A stretch of DNA of 64,000 nucleotides from Rhodococcoides trifolii (GCF_014635345.1 NZ_BMCU01000002.1:558001-622000); one strand, 5' to 3'; positions 35,967-45,835 are shown, counted from the first letter of the stretch. Notes: generated by a model from the sequence alone, not told the origin. Numbers and translations: made by a program.

Positions 35967-36710
35967 GTGACCGACAAGAAAGCCAGGCCGAGCAAGTACA
36001 ACCCCCAGCCGACCTCGAGTAAATCCACATACATTCTCGGCGGACTGGCCATTCTGGTCATTGCTGCCGTGGTGATCGGCGGCGTCTTCTGGCAGAAGAG
36101 CAGAAGTGAGCCGCGCGCCGACGGGTACGGCACCGTGCAGAACGCGGACGTCCAGATCGCCGTTCTGGAACAAGGGATCGTGAGCGTCGGACTGCCGTCT
36201 GCGACGAAGACCGTCGACGTGTACGAGGACCCGATGTGCCCGTACTGCGCCGAGCTCGAGAACACGCACGGTCAAGAACTTGCGCAGAAGATCGACGCCG
36301 GAGCGGTCACCGTCCGCTACCACATGCTCGATTTCCTGAACCAACTGTCGGCCAGCGGCGACTACAGCACCCGTGCGGTTGCGGCGTCGCAGTGTGTCGC
36401 GGCATCGGAGTCCGCAGTCGTCTACTCGAAGTTCCACAGCACGCTCTTCGCGCCGGACTTCCAGCCCGCGGAGAAGGGCAGCAGCGATCATTCCAACGAC
36501 GATCTGGCCCAGCTCGCACGTGATTCCGGAGGATCGGACGCCTCGGCCCAGTGCATCACGAACGGGGCGCAGGCGTCGTCGGCCGCGTCCAACGCAGCTG
36601 CCGCTCGTCAGGCTCTGGCCGCCACGGGGTCGTCGGGAACGCCGACCGTCGTCGTGGACGGGGGCATCGTCGACGCTCTGGGAAACAAGAACTGGGTGGC
36701 CGATCTCTGA
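35967..36710 (+). CDS. Membrane-anchored DsbA-like thiol oxidoreductase
   Basis: A 247-residue protein with a basic N-terminus, one membrane anchor (about 24-44) and a thioredoxin-fold domain facing outside. The active site is CPYC (C91, C94) in VYEDPMCPYCAELE, and a cis-Pro loop TPTVVVDGG lies near the C-terminus. An inserted helical domain (SQCVAA, QCITNG) resembles DsbA and mycobacterial DsbA-like proteins. It probably oxidises exported proteins and is re-oxidised by the adjacent MauE-like membrane protein. It starts GTG 35967. Confidence 0.87.
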   Translation: MTDKKARPSKYNPQPTSSKSTYILGGLAILVIAAVVIGGVFWQKSRSEPRADGYGTVQNADVQIAVLEQGIVSVGLPSATKTVDVYEDPMCPYCAELENTHGQELAQKIDAGAVTVRYHMLDFLNQLSASGDYSTRAVAASQCVAASESAVVYSKFHSTLFAPDFQPAEKGSSDHSNDDLAQLARDSGGSDASAQCITNGAQASSAASNAAAARQALAATGSSGTPTVVVDGGIVDALGNKNWVADL

Positions 36711-36772
36711 CGCGTCGACGCGATTTGTCGGTCGCCGCAATGGTGGTGTAACTTCGGTCGGGCGTTCTGCTC

Positions 36773-36845
36773 GGGGCTATGGCGCAGCTGGTAGCGCACC
36801 ACACTGGCAGTGTGGGGGTCAGGGGTTCGAGTCCCCTTAGCTCCA
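36773..36845 (+). tRNA. tRNA-Ala (GGC anticodon)
   Basis: 73 bases fold into a full cloverleaf. The acceptor stem GGGGCTA/TAGCTCC has one G-T pair, followed by discriminator A. The D arm is GCGC-AGCTGGTA-GCGC. The anticodon stem is CCACA/TGTGG around the loop CTGGCAG, with anticodon GGC. The variable region comes next, then T arm AGGGG-TTCGAGT-CCCCT. The CCA end is not encoded. A strong terminator follows at 36861. Confidence 0.96.
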
Positions 36846-36860
36846 CCGAAGAACGAGAAA

Positions 36861-36897
36861 ACGAGATCCCCGCACCGAGTCGGTGCGGGGATCTCGT
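36861..36897 (+). terminator. Intrinsic terminator after tRNA-Ala
   Basis: A perfect 17 bp stem (36861-36877 with 36881-36897) encloses the loop AGT. The downstream sequence CGTTGTGTG is only partly T-rich, common in this group. It lies 16 bases after the tRNA and can also end transcription from lsr2 on the other strand. Confidence 0.8.
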
Positions 36898-36915
36898 CGT
36901 TGTGTGCGCGTCGTA

Positions 36916-37272
36916 CTACCGGTGACGTCCATTGTGTGCAGCGTCGTAGGCCTGCTGTATGTCGGCGGAGATGCGACCCCGTGCGGACACTGTGTGACCG
37001 TTCTCGCGCGCCCACTCACGAACGGCTTTGGTCAGATCGGGGTCACGACGCTGGGTTGTCGCCGGAGAGGTCGATCGACTTCGCCGTCCGTCGATCTTGG
37101 TCGCGAAGTCGATGTAGTAATCGAGTTTTCGATGAAACTCCGCTGCGTTCTCGTCGTTGAGATCGATCTCGTATTCGACGCCACCGACGGCGAACTGGAT
37201 GTGCTCGCCACCGTCTTCGATCGGCTCCTGATCGATATCGTCGACCAGCTGAACCACGACCTTCTTAGCCAT
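36916..37272 (-). CDS. lsr2: Lsr2 nucleoid-associated protein
   Basis: The 118-residue protein has the N-terminal dimerisation domain [16 protein letters not shown], then [32 protein letters not shown] basic Ser/Arg linker and the C-terminal DNA-binding domain [29 protein letters not shown] follow, with the RGR hook that enters the minor groove of AT-rich DNA. Lsr2 silences horizontally acquired genes in actinobacteria, as H-NS does elsewhere. The ATG at 37272 follows GAGAGAAGCAATAC. The 239 bp upstream are clearly richer in A and T than the rest of the window, a likely autoregulatory site. Confidence 0.95.
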   Translation of the reverse strand: MAKKVVVQLVDDIDQEPIEDGGEHIQFAVGGVEYEIDLNDENAAEFHRKLDYYIDFATKIDGRRSRSTSPATTQRRDPDLTKAVREWARENGHTVSARGRISADIQQAYDAAHNGRHR

Positions 37273-37511
37273 GTATTGCTTCTCTCGGGGTCATAGTTTC
37301 GGATTTCAATTCGACATTACGCCCATTGTCTTGGATAACTGAATCGGGCGTGAATGTTCTATTGGTCCGGAACGCAAGATTAATGTTTTAACGAAATTGA
37401 GGTCACGACGCGGTCACGGCCGGCTACCGATTCGATCAGCTCCTGTCGCCCGGCGAAGGCTTCTGGTACAGATGTGACTGAAGTTGTGTGTGTTAGCTGC
37501 TGAGGAGAAAC
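37273..37511. promoter_or_regulatory. AT-rich divergent promoter region of lsr2 and the amidase
   Basis: This 239 bp gap is visibly AT-richer than its surroundings (for example AGATTAATGTTTTAACGAAA at 37377-37396). A short inverted pair ACGCCC (37319-37324) / GGGCGT (37346-37351) lies in it. Such DNA is the preferred target of Lsr2, so the region may be silenced by it. Exact promoters cannot be placed. Confidence 0.4.
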
Positions 37512-38582
37512 GTGAAGAAACTCGTGACCGCCGCCGGCCTGTGCGCAGGCGTGTTCCTCGCATCCGCTGTGACCACCGCGCCCTTGGCGCAGGCGGCGCC
37601 CGCCACCGGAACGGAGTTGGCGGGCAAGACGGTCTTCCTCGACCCCGGGCACCAGGGAACCAACCACACGGAGAACCTGTCCAAGCAGGTGAGCGACGGT
37701 CGCGGCGGAACCAAGGACTGTCAGACCACCGGAATGACCGCTCTCGGCGGAACTCCGGAACACACGATCACCTGGAACGTGGCTCAACTGGTCAAGACCA
37801 GCCTCGAAAGCGTCGGCGCCAAGGTGGTCATGAGCCGCGCCGACGACTCCGGGTGGGGCGGCTGCGTCGACGACCGTGCCAAGGCTGCCAACGCATCCGG
37901 AGCTCAGGTGGCGGTCAGCATTCACGCCGATTCCACCAGTACCGGATCGGACGCGCAGAACCACGGCTTCCACGTGATCGTGCCGACACTTCCCATCCCC
38001 GACGCCACCGCGAACGAGGTGCAGACCGGTGCCGGACGCACCGCGTCGACCGACATGCGCGACGCATACGAAAAGGCCGGATTCACCGGCGCGAACTACG
38101 CCGACGTCAAGGACGGCATCCAGGAACGCAGCGACATCGCGGGGCCGACTCTCACCACCGTTCCCGACGTCTTCCTAGAAATGGGCAACGGGTCCAACCC
38201 GGACGACGCCAAGATCCTCGAAAGCACCGAGGGACAGGTCAAACACGCCATCGCCATCACCACGGGCATCGTGGACTACTTGCTGACCGGGACGCCGGCT
38301 GCCACCCCGGCCACCGCGACACCGCCGACCACCACGATGCCGTCCGCGACACCGCCGTCCGCACCGACCGCCGCTCCCGTCCCCTCCACGCCCGCCGCGG
38401 CAGGGGCGACAACATTGCCCAGCGGGCTCGCAAAACAGTTGTCCGTGCTGACGCCACTGCTGGAGTCGTTCGGCCTCACCGGAATCGATCGACTGCTGAC
38501 CGACAAGAACGTCGATGCAGTCCTCACCATCGTCAGTACCCTCTTCGGAAAGTTGCTGGCCGCGCCGTCCTCGGGCGGGTGA
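37512..38582 (+). CDS. Secreted N-acetylmuramoyl-L-alanine amidase
   Basis: This 356-residue protein has a Sec signal (about 1-28, ending AQAAP) and an Amidase_3 domain. Zinc and catalytic residues are in FLDPGHQG, NHTENL or EHTITW, SIHADS and VFLEMGNG, the pattern of Rv3717-type peptidoglycan amidases. A Pro/Thr/Ala-rich tail (about 255-305) and a short C-terminal helix follow; the tail is longer than in the mycobacterial enzyme. GTG 37512 follows GAGGAGAAAC. It probably trims peptidoglycan during growth. Confidence 0.9.
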   Translation: MKKLVTAAGLCAGVFLASAVTTAPLAQAAPATGTELAGKTVFLDPGHQGTNHTENLSKQVSDGRGGTKDCQTTGMTALGGTPEHTITWNVAQLVKTSLESVGAKVVMSRADDSGWGGCVDDRAKAANASGAQVAVSIHADSTSTGSDAQNHGFHVIVPTLPIPDATANEVQTGAGRTASTDMRDAYEKAGFTGANYADVKDGIQERSDIAGPTLTTVPDVFLEMGNGSNPDDAKILESTEGQVKHAIAITTGIVDYLLTGTPAATPATATPPTTTMPSATPPSAPTAAPVPSTPAAAGATTLPSGLAKQLSVLTPLLESFGLTGIDRLLTDKNVDAVLTIVSTLFGKLLAAPSSGG

Positions 38583-38592
38583 GACTGTCGAC

Positions 38593-39585
38593 GTGGTGGA
38601 ACGAATTCCGGTCCTGGTCGTCGCCGGGTTTCTGGGCTCCGGCAAGACGACCCTGCTCAACCATCTTCTCCGGTACAACAACGGCCTGCGGATAGGCGTC
38701 GTCGTCAACGACTTCGGCTCGGTCAACATCGATTCGATGTTGGTGGCAGGGCAGGTCGACGGAGTCGTATCGCTCGGCAACGGATGCCTGTGCTGCGCGG
38801 TCGATGTCAGTGATCTCGACGAGATGTTCGCGGTGCTCACCGGTCCGGGTTCACCGGTCGATGCAATCGTCGTGGAGGCGAGCGGACTCGCCGAGCCGCG
38901 CAACATGATTCGACTCGTTCTCGGGTCCGAGAACGACCGGTTGCGGTATGGCGGTCTGGTCGTGGTGGTCGACGCCGCGGAGTTCGAGCACACGTCCGCG
39001 GATCATCCGGAACTCGCGACCCACCTCGCACTGGCCGACCTCGTGGTCCTCAACAAGGCCGATCGGGTTGCACCCGAGGACATCGAGGCATTGTCGAACT
39101 CCGTACGGACGACAGCCCCGGAGGTTCCCATCGTGGCGACGTCGCGCGGTGTGGTCGACGTCGGTCTCTTGTTCGACCTCCCCGACCGCGGACCCGCCAC
39201 CGTGCCGGTGCAGATGACTCTCGACGATCTTCTGCGGGAGGACGACCACGATCACGACACCCACCTGCACGACCGGTTCTCCGCGCTCACCTTCCGCGCC
39301 GAGACTCTGGACCCGCGTGCGTTCGTCGCGTTCCTGGAGAACCCGCCGGTCGGGTTGTATCGGTCGAAGGGTTTCGTCGACTTCGGCGGCGCCGGGCGGC
39401 GTTTCCTGGTGCACACCGTCGGTCGACACATCGCCTTCGAGCCGGTGAGGAGGCCCGGAACGGAGTTGGTCCTCATCGGATCGGGCACCGACACCGGTGC
39501 GATCGAGTCCGAACTGACGGCCATGCAGCGAGCCGAACCGGCAACCGACGCGCAGATGCTGGTGGTCCACCGCTACGTGCGGTGA
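38593..39585 (+). CDS. CobW/COG0523-family GTPase (metal chaperone type)
   Basis: A 330-residue GTPase. Walker A is GFLGSGKTT (K18), the metal motif is GNGCLCC (CxCC), with VEASGLAEP and VLNKADRV as the G3 and G4-like motifs. A His-rich run DDHDHDTHLHD (near 218) and a CobW C-terminal domain end the protein. COG0523 proteins deliver Zn, Co or other metals; the His-rich loop favours Zn. No cobalamin genes are near. The start is GTG 38593, 11 bp after the amidase. It is convergent with moaE, one base apart. Confidence 0.87.
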   Translation: MVERIPVLVVAGFLGSGKTTLLNHLLRYNNGLRIGVVVNDFGSVNIDSMLVAGQVDGVVSLGNGCLCCAVDVSDLDEMFAVLTGPGSPVDAIVVEASGLAEPRNMIRLVLGSENDRLRYGGLVVVVDAAEFEHTSADHPELATHLALADLVVLNKADRVAPEDIEALSNSVRTTAPEVPIVATSRGVVDVGLLFDLPDRGPATVPVQMTLDDLLREDDHDHDTHLHDRFSALTFRAETLDPRAFVAFLENPPVGLYRSKGFVDFGGAGRRFLVHTVGRHIAFEPVRRPGTELVLIGSGTDTGAIESELTAMQRAEPATDAQMLVVHRYVR

Positions 39586-39586
39586 T

Positions 39587-40000
39587 CTACAACCCGACCC
39601 ACTCGGACGTGCCTTCGGGGAATTGCTGCCGTTTCCAGATGGGCACTTCGACCTTGATGCGATCGACGAGGGCAGTGCACGCCGCAAAGGCGTCGCCCCG
39701 GTGCGGCGCCGCGACGGATGCGACGAGCGCGATGTCGCCGACCACGAGGGGACCGACGCGGTGCATCGCCGCCACGGGCAAACCGAACTCCGAAGAGATG
39801 CTCTCGCAACAGGTTCGAAGAAAACGCTCTGCGTCGGGGTGTGCTTGATACTCGAGCGCCGACACGGTGCGGTCGTGATCGTGGTTGCGGACGACTCCCG
39901 ACATGGTGACCACAGCACCGTGTTCCGGACCGGACACGGCTCGATCGACCGTGGCGGGGTCGATCGGATCGGAGGTGATGACGGCGACGACGTCACTCAT
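39587..40000 (-). CDS. moaE: Molybdopterin synthase catalytic subunit
   Basis: MoaE moves sulfur from MoaD thiocarboxylate to precursor Z to make molybdopterin. The 137-residue protein has GAVVTMSGVVRNHDH, LEYQAHPDAE, HRVGPLVVGDIALV and KVEVPIWKRQQF with the catalytic Lys. The ATG at 40000 lies 8 bp inside the end of the upstream moaC-mogA gene, so it is the last gene of a minus-strand unit moeA-moaCB-moaE. Confidence 0.93.
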   Translation of the reverse strand: MSDVVAVITSDPIDPATVDRAVSGPEHGAVVTMSGVVRNHDHDRTVSALEYQAHPDAERFLRTCCESISSEFGLPVAAMHRVGPLVVGDIALVASVAAPHRGDAFAACTALVDRIKVEVPIWKRQQFPEGTSEWVGL

Positions 40001-40979
40001 CGTGGCTTCCCTTCCCGGCTACCTGAGCGATCAGATGCTCGACGACGGGGTCCAGCACGGCCAACCCGTCCTTGACTCCTCCCGGTGACCCGGGGAGGTT
40101 GACCACCACGGTCCGCCCGGCGACACCGACGAGTCCGCGGCTGAGCGACGCATGGGGAGTGACCGCAATTCCCTTCTGGCGAATGGCTTCCGCCAACCCG
40201 GGCAGCTCTTGGTCCAGTACCGCCCTGGTCGCTTCGGGGGTCGCGTCGGTGGGAGAGACGCCGGTGCCACCGGTGGTGACGACGAGGCTCGGGCCGCCAC
40301 GCAGCGCGTCGTCGATACCGGACGCGATGTCGGCGTCGGCCACCACGAGCGGGCCGCGAACGTCGAAGTTGCGCTGCGACAACCACTCTGCGATCCGAGG
40401 CCCGGTGGTGTCCTCCCGCGTTCCCAGCGCGCCGCCGGTCGAGGCAACGACGACCACTGCCGATCGTGGACCGCAGCGCGCGGGTGCCCCCGCGGGTGCA
40501 GAACCCTCGCGCTGCCAGTGACCTCGCTTGCCGCCGTCCTTGCTGATCAATCGGACGCTCTCGATCGATGCGGCCGGATCGACCGCCTTGACCATGTCGT
40601 GCAACGTCAATCCTGCAATCGACACCGCCGTCAGCGCTTCCATCTCCACACCGGTCGGACCTGTCGTCTTTGCCGTGGCCTCGATGGTGATGGACACGTC
40701 GGTGAAGCCGAACGACACCACCACCGACGACAACGCAAGTGGGTGGCACAACGGGATGAGGTCCGCTGTCCGCTTGGCACCGGCAATTCCGGCGATGCGC
40801 GCAGTGGAGAGCACGTCGGCCTTGGGCATGCCGTCGGCGCGCACGAGCCGCAGCACCTCGGCCGTCGTGCGTAGCTCACCGGCGGCCACGGCCACCCGGA
40901 CGGTGTCGGCCTTACCGCTCACGTCCACCATGCGGGCCCTGCCGTCGCCGTCGACGTGGGAAAAAGAAGTCTCGCTCAC
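39993..40979 (-). CDS. moaCB: Fused MoaC-MogA/MoaB molybdenum cofactor protein
   Basis: A 328-residue fusion. Residues 1-160 are MoaC (cyclic pyranopterin monophosphate synthase): [60 protein letters not shown]. Residues 170-328 are the MogA/MoaB domain: [39 protein letters not shown] and [20 protein letters not shown], which adenylylates molybdopterin. Two pathway steps are thus joined. GTG 40979 overlaps the moeA stop (GTGA), so the genes are coupled. Confidence 0.92.
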   Translation of the reverse strand: MSETSFSHVDGDGRARMVDVSGKADTVRVAVAAGELRTTAEVLRLVRADGMPKADVLSTARIAGIAGAKRTADLIPLCHPLALSSVVVSFGFTDVSITIEATAKTTGPTGVEMEALTAVSIAGLTLHDMVKAVDPAASIESVRLISKDGGKRGHWQREGSAPAGAPARCGPRSAVVVVASTGGALGTREDTTGPRIAEWLSQRNFDVRGPLVVADADIASGIDDALRGGPSLVVTTGGTGVSPTDATPEATRAVLDQELPGLAEAIRQKGIAVTPHASLSRGLVGVAGRTVVVNLPGSPGGVKDGLAVLDPVVEHLIAQVAGKGSHDE

Positions 40980-42178
40980 AGCTCCCACACTCGCACACGG
41001 GTACCGGGCGCCACGTCGACGACGTCCGCGGGGATGTCGACGAGAACGTCTGCGCTCGCCATCGTCGCAACGAGGTGCGAGCCGGCGCCGCGGGTGGTGA
41101 CGACACCCGTCGGGGTGCGTTGGCCCCGCAGGAACTGCCTCCGCCCCGGCACCGAACGCACGGCGGCGTCGAGCGTCGCGAACTCCGGTTCGGCCACCGG
41201 CAGTCCGGCCGCACGGCGAATCAGCGGCCTCGCGAACACGATGTAGGAGACGAGAGTGCTCACGGGATTTCCGGGAAAGTTCAAGATCGGTGTGCCCTCG
41301 ACGGTTGCCGTTCCCTGCGGCCCGCCCGGTTGCATCGCCACGTGTCCGAACCGGCCGCCGAGCGGAGTCAGGACGTCGCGGACCACTTCGAAGTCGCCCA
41401 TCGACACCCCGCCGGAGGTGAGTACGACGTCCGCGACAGCGATGGCGTGACGCAGGATTCGAGAGAACTCGTCGAGCGAGTCGGTGCTGCGCGCCCGGAA
41501 CACGACGTCCCCGCCGTCGTCGATCACGCTCGTGGCCAACGTCAGACCGTTCGAGTCGTAGATCTGGCCGGGCCCAAGGGTGTGGCCGACGTCGACCAGT
41601 TCCTTGCCCGTCGCGATCACCGCGACGCGCGGCCGTCGACGCACCGGGACGACGGACAACCCGGCGGCGGCGAGTGCGCCGAGATGACGTGGACGCAGAA
41701 CGACACCCGCGGGCAGAAGTGTGGACCCGGCGCTGATGTCACTGCCCCGGTCGCGTACGAATTCGCCCGTTCGGCGTGCGACCCGAACGGTGACGGTGTC
41801 GCCCCGAACGTCCGTGTCCTCGACGGGAACGATGGCGTCGGCGCCGTCCGGAACCGGTGCGCCCGTCATGATGCGTCGGGCGGTCCCCGGAACGTGCGCG
41901 TCGCCCACAGGGTCACCGGCTGCGATGGTGCCGAGGATGTCCAGGGCCACCGGCGCGGACGCGACCGAAACAGCGTCGACAGCGAATCCGTCCATCTGCG
42001 AGTTACGAAACAACGGGAGGTCGACGGGGGCGAGGACCGACTCGGCGACGACCCGGCCGAGGGCGTCGGACACCGACGACTCCTCGGTGGAGGCCTCGAG
42101 AATCGCCCCCAGCATCGAGGCGATCAGGGCAGAATGCTCGTCGACCGATGGCGGAGAGACCACGTGCGCACCGGACAT
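40976..42178 (-). CDS. moeA: Molybdopterin molybdenumtransferase
   Basis: A 400-residue MoeA that inserts molybdate into adenylylated molybdopterin. Motifs in order: [68 protein letters not shown] and [14 protein letters not shown]. All domains are present. The ATG at 42178 has TAGGAT 7 bases upstream (leaderless pattern), supporting this start over the longer in-frame extension. It is the first gene of the moeA-moaCB-moaE unit and is divergent from moaA. Confidence 0.93.
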   Translation of the reverse strand: MSGAHVVSPPSVDEHSALIASMLGAILEASTEESSVSDALGRVVAESVLAPVDLPLFRNSQMDGFAVDAVSVASAPVALDILGTIAAGDPVGDAHVPGTARRIMTGAPVPDGADAIVPVEDTDVRGDTVTVRVARRTGEFVRDRGSDISAGSTLLPAGVVLRPRHLGALAAAGLSVVPVRRRPRVAVIATGKELVDVGHTLGPGQIYDSNGLTLATSVIDDGGDVVFRARSTDSLDEFSRILRHAIAVADVVLTSGGVSMGDFEVVRDVLTPLGGRFGHVAMQPGGPQGTATVEGTPILNFPGNPVSTLVSYIVFARPLIRRAAGLPVAEPEFATLDAAVRSVPGRRQFLRGQRTPTGVVTTRGAGSHLVATMASADVLVDIPADVVDVAPGTRVRVWEL

Positions 42179-42256
42179 GGCGATTATCCTAGGCACCGGT
42201 TGGGCATACTGGAGCGAACAGACACGAAACATGGGATGAGTGGGAGTGGTGAGCGA

Positions 42257-43318
42257 ATGACGGCGGTGAGCATGGGCATACCGACTCTGCGACTGTCCAC
42301 ACCTTCTGCCACCGACGATCGGCCCGACGAACCGCTGCTGCTGGACCGTTTCGGACGCGTCGCGCGCGACTTGAGGATCTCGATCACCGAGAAGTGCTCC
42401 CTGCGCTGCACGTACTGCATGCCGGCCGAGGGCCTACCGGCGATCGCGCCCGAGAAGCTGCTGTCGGCAGCCGAGATCGCGCGGGTGGTGGGAATTGCCG
42501 TGCACCGTCTGGGAATCCAGGACGTTCGCTTCACCGGTGGAGAACCTTTGGTGCGCCGAGACCTCGTCGACATCGTGGCACGCTGCTCCGCAGCGGCACC
42601 GGGTGTGTCGATGGCGATGACAACCAATGCGATCGGCCTCGACCGGCGCGCGCGCAGCCTCGCCGAGGCGGGCCTGACTCGGGTGAACGTCTCGCTCGAC
42701 ACCGTCGATCGCCGACACTTCGAAACTCTCACGCGCCGCGACCGCCTACCCGCGGTGATGGCCGGAATCGACGGCGCCCTCGCCGAAGGTCTGTCGCCGG
42801 TGAAGATCAACGCGGTGCTGATGCCCGAAACACTGCACGGTGCAACGGATCTGCTTGCGTGGTGTCTCGATCGCGGGGTCCGCCTCCGCTTCATCGAACA
42901 GATGCCGCTCGACGCAGACCACGAATGGGACCGAAGCTCGATGGTCGACGCCGAGACTCTGCTCGACGTCCTCGGCCGCCGGTTCGATCTCACCGAGGTA
43001 GGCCGCGACGATCCGTCCGCGCCGGCCGAGGAATGGGAAGTCGACGGCGGGCCCTCGACAGTCGGAATCATTGCCTCCGTGACGCGTTCGTTCTGCTCCG
43101 ATTGCGATCGAACCCGCCTGACCGCCGAGGGCACCGTGCGGTCGTGCCTGTTCTCCGACACCGAAACCGACATTCGCGGGGCTCTGCGCGGCGGCGCCAC
43201 GGACGAGGAGATCGCCGACCTCTGGCGCGGCGCGATGTGGAACAAGTGGGCCGGCCACGGTATCGACGCCGAGGGCTTCGAACCGCCGGCACGCTCGATG
43301 GGTGCGATCGGTGGTTGA
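42257..43318 (+). CDS. moaA: GTP 3',8-cyclase
   Basis: MoaA starts molybdenum cofactor synthesis by radical rearrangement of GTP. The 353-residue protein has the radical SAM cluster CSLRCTYC (C47, C51, C54), [12 protein letters not shown], and the second cluster C280, C283 and C297 ([21 protein letters not shown]). It ends in the functional GG. The start ATG at 42257 is used; no longer ORF is likely. The next gene moaD starts inside the moaA end. Confidence 0.95.
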   Translation: MTAVSMGIPTLRLSTPSATDDRPDEPLLLDRFGRVARDLRISITEKCSLRCTYCMPAEGLPAIAPEKLLSAAEIARVVGIAVHRLGIQDVRFTGGEPLVRRDLVDIVARCSAAAPGVSMAMTTNAIGLDRRARSLAEAGLTRVNVSLDTVDRRHFETLTRRDRLPAVMAGIDGALAEGLSPVKINAVLMPETLHGATDLLAWCLDRGVRLRFIEQMPLDADHEWDRSSMVDAETLLDVLGRRFDLTEVGRDDPSAPAEEWEVDGGPSTVGIIASVTRSFCSDCDRTRLTAEGTVRSCLFSDTETDIRGALRGGATDEEIADLWRGAMWNKWAGHGIDAEGFEPPARSMGAIGG

Positions 43319-43553
43319 GGTGCGGTATTTCGCGGCCGCCGCCGACGCCGCCGGGACCGAGAAGGAGACGGTGTCCTTGCCCGACGGCGCCGATCTCGCG
43401 CAGCTGTCCGCGGTGTTGTCGGACTCGCACGGTTCCAAGCTGGCAGAAATCCTCAGCGTCTCCGCATTCCTGGTCGGCGACGACTTGACCAGGGACAGAA
43501 GCGTTGTCGTGGGACCGCGAGTGGATGTGCTGCCGCCGTTCGCGGGCGGTTAG
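43311..43553 (+). CDS. moaD: Molybdopterin synthase sulfur carrier subunit
   Basis: The 80-residue ubiquitin-like protein starts [20 protein letters not shown] and ends with the DVLPPFAGG di-glycine, which is thiocarboxylated. It pairs with MoaE, encoded 3.3 kb away on the other strand. GTG 43311 overlaps the moaA stop by 8 bp, so translation is coupled. The 3' neighbour nadE is convergent, 4 bp away. Confidence 0.92.
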   Translation: MVEVRYFAAAADAAGTEKETVSLPDGADLAQLSAVLSDSHGSKLAEILSVSAFLVGDDLTRDRSVVVGPRVDVLPPFAGG

Positions 43554-43557
43554 ACCG

Positions 43558-44382
43558 CTATTTCCACCAGTCGTCCGCGGGTGTGACGGGGACGGTGCGC
43601 TTGTGGCGGGTCTGCACGAACATCGTCTCGATGCGCTCTGCGGCCTCCTCCGAGACCGTCTCACCCTCGAGGTAGTCGTCGATCTGGCTGTAGGTCACAC
43701 CGAGTGCGACCTCGTCCGGAAGCGCCGGACGGTCGTCCTCGAGATCGGCGGTGGGTACCTTGCTCCACGTGCTGTCCGGCGCGCCCAGGTGACGAAGGAG
43801 AGCGGCACCCTGTCGTTTGGTCAAACCGGTGAGCGGAGTCAGGTCGACGCCGCCGTCACCGAACTTGGTGAAGAACCCGGTGACGGCCTCCGCAGCGTGG
43901 TCGGTACCGACCACGAGATGCCCGAGCTCACCGGCCAATGCGTACTGTGCCACCATGCGGGTGCGTGCTTTGATGTTGCCGCGCACGAAGTCTCGCAACC
44001 GGTCGACACCCAGAGCAGATGCAGCCGAAGCCCCGTTGGCGTCTGCGGCCGGTGCGATGTCCACGGTGACGGTGCGGTCGGGTCGGATGAATTCGAGTGC
44101 GATGACCGCGTCCGCCTCGTCGGCCTGCACGCCGTAGGGGAGTCGCACGGCAACGAATTCCGCCTCGCCACCATCCGCGCGAACCCGTTCGGCCGCAAGC
44201 TGACACAGTCGGCCCGTGAGGGTGCTGTCCTGACCTCCGCTGATGCCCAGCACGAAGCCGCGCGCCGGAGTGGCGGCCAGATATGCCGCGAGGAAACCGA
44301 CTCGAGTCTCGATTTCCGTCGCCGGATCGATGGTCGGGCGCACGGCGAGCTCGTCGATGATCGCGTTCTGTAGATCGCTCAT
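43558..44382 (-). CDS. nadE: Ammonia-dependent NAD+ synthetase
   Basis: A 274-residue enzyme of the NadE short form (no glutaminase domain) that amidates nicotinic acid adenine dinucleotide. The ATP pyrophosphatase loop is [61 protein letters not shown] and [14 protein letters not shown] follow. All catalytic motifs are intact. The ATG at 44382 has TACGAT 6 bases upstream. It is divergent from the fructosamine-kinase-like gene with only 14 bp between starts. Confidence 0.94.
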   Translation of the reverse strand: MSDLQNAIIDELAVRPTIDPATEIETRVGFLAAYLAATPARGFVLGISGGQDSTLTGRLCQLAAERVRADGGEAEFVAVRLPYGVQADEADAVIALEFIRPDRTVTVDIAPAADANGASAASALGVDRLRDFVRGNIKARTRMVAQYALAGELGHLVVGTDHAAEAVTGFFTKFGDGGVDLTPLTGLTKRQGAALLRHLGAPDSTWSKVPTADLEDDRPALPDEVALGVTYSQIDDYLEGETVSEEAAERIETMFVQTRHKRTVPVTPADDWWK

Positions 44383-44396
44383 GTCACCATCGTAGG

Positions 44397-45170
44397 ATGC
44401 CGCTCGACAGTCCGACTTTCACGAAGAGGCGCGCAGGCGCGCACCCCGACTTCTTCGCCGCGGAGGCGGCGGGACTGGCGTGGCTGCGAGAGGGCGGGGC
44501 CCCGGTTGTCGACGTGATCGATCGCGGCGGCGATTTCATCGAGCTTGCCCGGCTGGAACCTGCCCGGCCCTCGGTCTCGGCCGCCCGTGAGTTCGGCACC
44601 CGGCTCGCGCGGATGCACGACGCCGGTGCGGACCGATTCGGCAGCCCGCCGAATGGATTCACGGGGCAGCTGTTCATCGGAAGTCGACCCATGTCGTCGA
44701 CCACTCGTCACGTGTGGGGCGAGTTCTACGTCGCCGAGCGGGTGCTTCCCTTCCTGCGGATCGCCGTCGACGCCGGAAACGTCACGTCGACCGAGGCGAC
44801 GGTGATCGAGCGTGCGTGCTCGGTGGTCGCGTCCGGTGTCCTCGACGACGGCGAGCGGCCGTCGCGACTGCACGGCGATCTGTGGAGCGGCAACGTGTTC
44901 TGGTCACCGGGCGGGGTAGTGCTGATCGATCCGGCGGCCCATGGCGGCCACCGGGAGACGGATCTGGCAATGCTGGCGCTGTTCGGCTGTTCGTTCCTGA
45001 ACGAGATCATCGAGTCCTACGACGACGCGCACCCGCTTCGTCCCGGTGTCGCCGATCGAGTCCCGGTACACCAACTTCATCCACTCGCGGTCCACGCGGC
45101 AGGTCACGGCCGTAGTTACGGCGTCGCGCTCGCCGAGGCTGCGGAGTCGACGCTGGCCGTGTTCGGCTGA
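44397..45170 (+). CDS. Fructosamine kinase family protein
   Basis: A 257-residue kinase of the fructosamine/ketosamine-3-kinase family. An N-terminal lobe has [18 protein letters not shown] and [13 protein letters not shown]; the catalytic loop is [13 protein letters not shown], followed by the Mg site [22 protein letters not shown]. Bacterial members repair glycated ribulosamines or erythrulosamines. The ATG at 44397 has no ribosome site and only 14 bp to nadE. The 3' end overlaps a TetR gene by 55 bp. Confidence 0.88.
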   Translation: MPLDSPTFTKRRAGAHPDFFAAEAAGLAWLREGGAPVVDVIDRGGDFIELARLEPARPSVSAAREFGTRLARMHDAGADRFGSPPNGFTGQLFIGSRPMSSTTRHVWGEFYVAERVLPFLRIAVDAGNVTSTEATVIERACSVVASGVLDDGERPSRLHGDLWSGNVFWSPGGVVLIDPAAHGGHRETDLAMLALFGCSFLNEIIESYDDAHPLRPGVADRVPVHQLHPLAVHAAGHGRSYGVALAEAAESTLAVFG

Positions 45171-45787
45171 TCGGGGTCTCGGGTCACTCGGTGCACCAGA
45201 TCGGTCCACCCGTCGGCCAACCTGTCGATCGTCATTCCGAGGTCTCGCATTTGGTGCAGGACCAAGGTGGCTTCGAGCGTCGTCACGAGCGCGTAGGCAA
45301 GCATCGCAATGTCACCGTGCACCGGGACCTGGCGCAGCAGTGACGAGATGTGCGTCATGCTGACGTTGTGGGCCGGCGCGGAGTACCGGGACCCGGGGGA
45401 GCTTTCCGCCGCACGCAGGACCTCACCTTGGACGTGCACGAGCGAGAGCCGTGCGTGTCCGAAGGCCACCAGCCTGTCGACCGGTTCGGCTCCAGGGCCG
45501 AGCGGGGCCGGACCGAACATGAACCCGTGCTGGAGCTCACGTTCGGTGTGATCGAGCAGCGCAAGCATCAGGCCGGCGCGGTTTCCGAAGCGGCGAAACA
45601 CCGTTCCCTTGCCCACACCGGCGGCAACCGCGACGGCATCCATCGTGACTGCGTCCGCCCCGAGCGAGTCGACGAGAGATACCGCGGCCTCGAGCAACCG
45701 TTGCCGGTTGCGGGCGGCATCACACCGCTCGGTCTCGGCTCCAGCCATGGGCAGAACCGAATCGATCGGTAGCAGGGGTCCGGTCAC
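45116..45787 (-). CDS. TetR-family regulator of the adjacent FMN reductase
   Basis: A 223-residue regulator. After a short leader comes the HTH: ERCDAARNRQRLLEAAVSLVDSLGADAVTMDAVAVAAGVGKGTVFRRFGNRAGL. A helical ligand domain follows. GTG 45787 is used as start; ATG 45814 further upstream lies inside the operator palindrome and would add nine residues. A homologue, Rv3055, lies beside an FMN reductase in M. tuberculosis, as I recall, so the pair is conserved. The ligand is unknown. Confidence 0.86.
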   Translation of the reverse strand: MTGPLLPIDSVLPMAGAETERCDAARNRQRLLEAAVSLVDSLGADAVTMDAVAVAAGVGKGTVFRRFGNRAGLMLALLDHTERELQHGFMFGPAPLGPGAEPVDRLVAFGHARLSLVHVQGEVLRAAESSPGSRYSAPAHNVSMTHISSLLRQVPVHGDIAMLAYALVTTLEATLVLHQMRDLGMTIDRLADGWTDLVHRVTRDPDQPNTASVDSAASASATP

Positions 45788-45813
45788 GAGGACCAGAATA
45801 CCTGCTCGGAACA

Positions 45814-45835
45814 TAAATGGACTATGGTCCGTTTA
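45814..45835. promoter_or_regulatory. Near-perfect 22 bp palindrome, likely TetR operator
   Basis: TAAATGGACTATGGTCCGTTTA differs from its own complement at only two symmetric position pairs. It lies between the divergent TetR and FMN reductase genes. A TATGGT -10 candidate for the reductase is inside it, so bound repressor would block the promoter. Confidence 0.75.

Noticed and set aside
36773..36845. tRNA-Ala as an integration site
   Set aside because: There is no integrase, no duplicate 3' end of the tRNA and no foreign-looking block beside it.
43547..43560. Terminator between moaD and nadE
   Set aside because: Only a 5 bp stem GCGGT/ACCGC is present, too weak to call.
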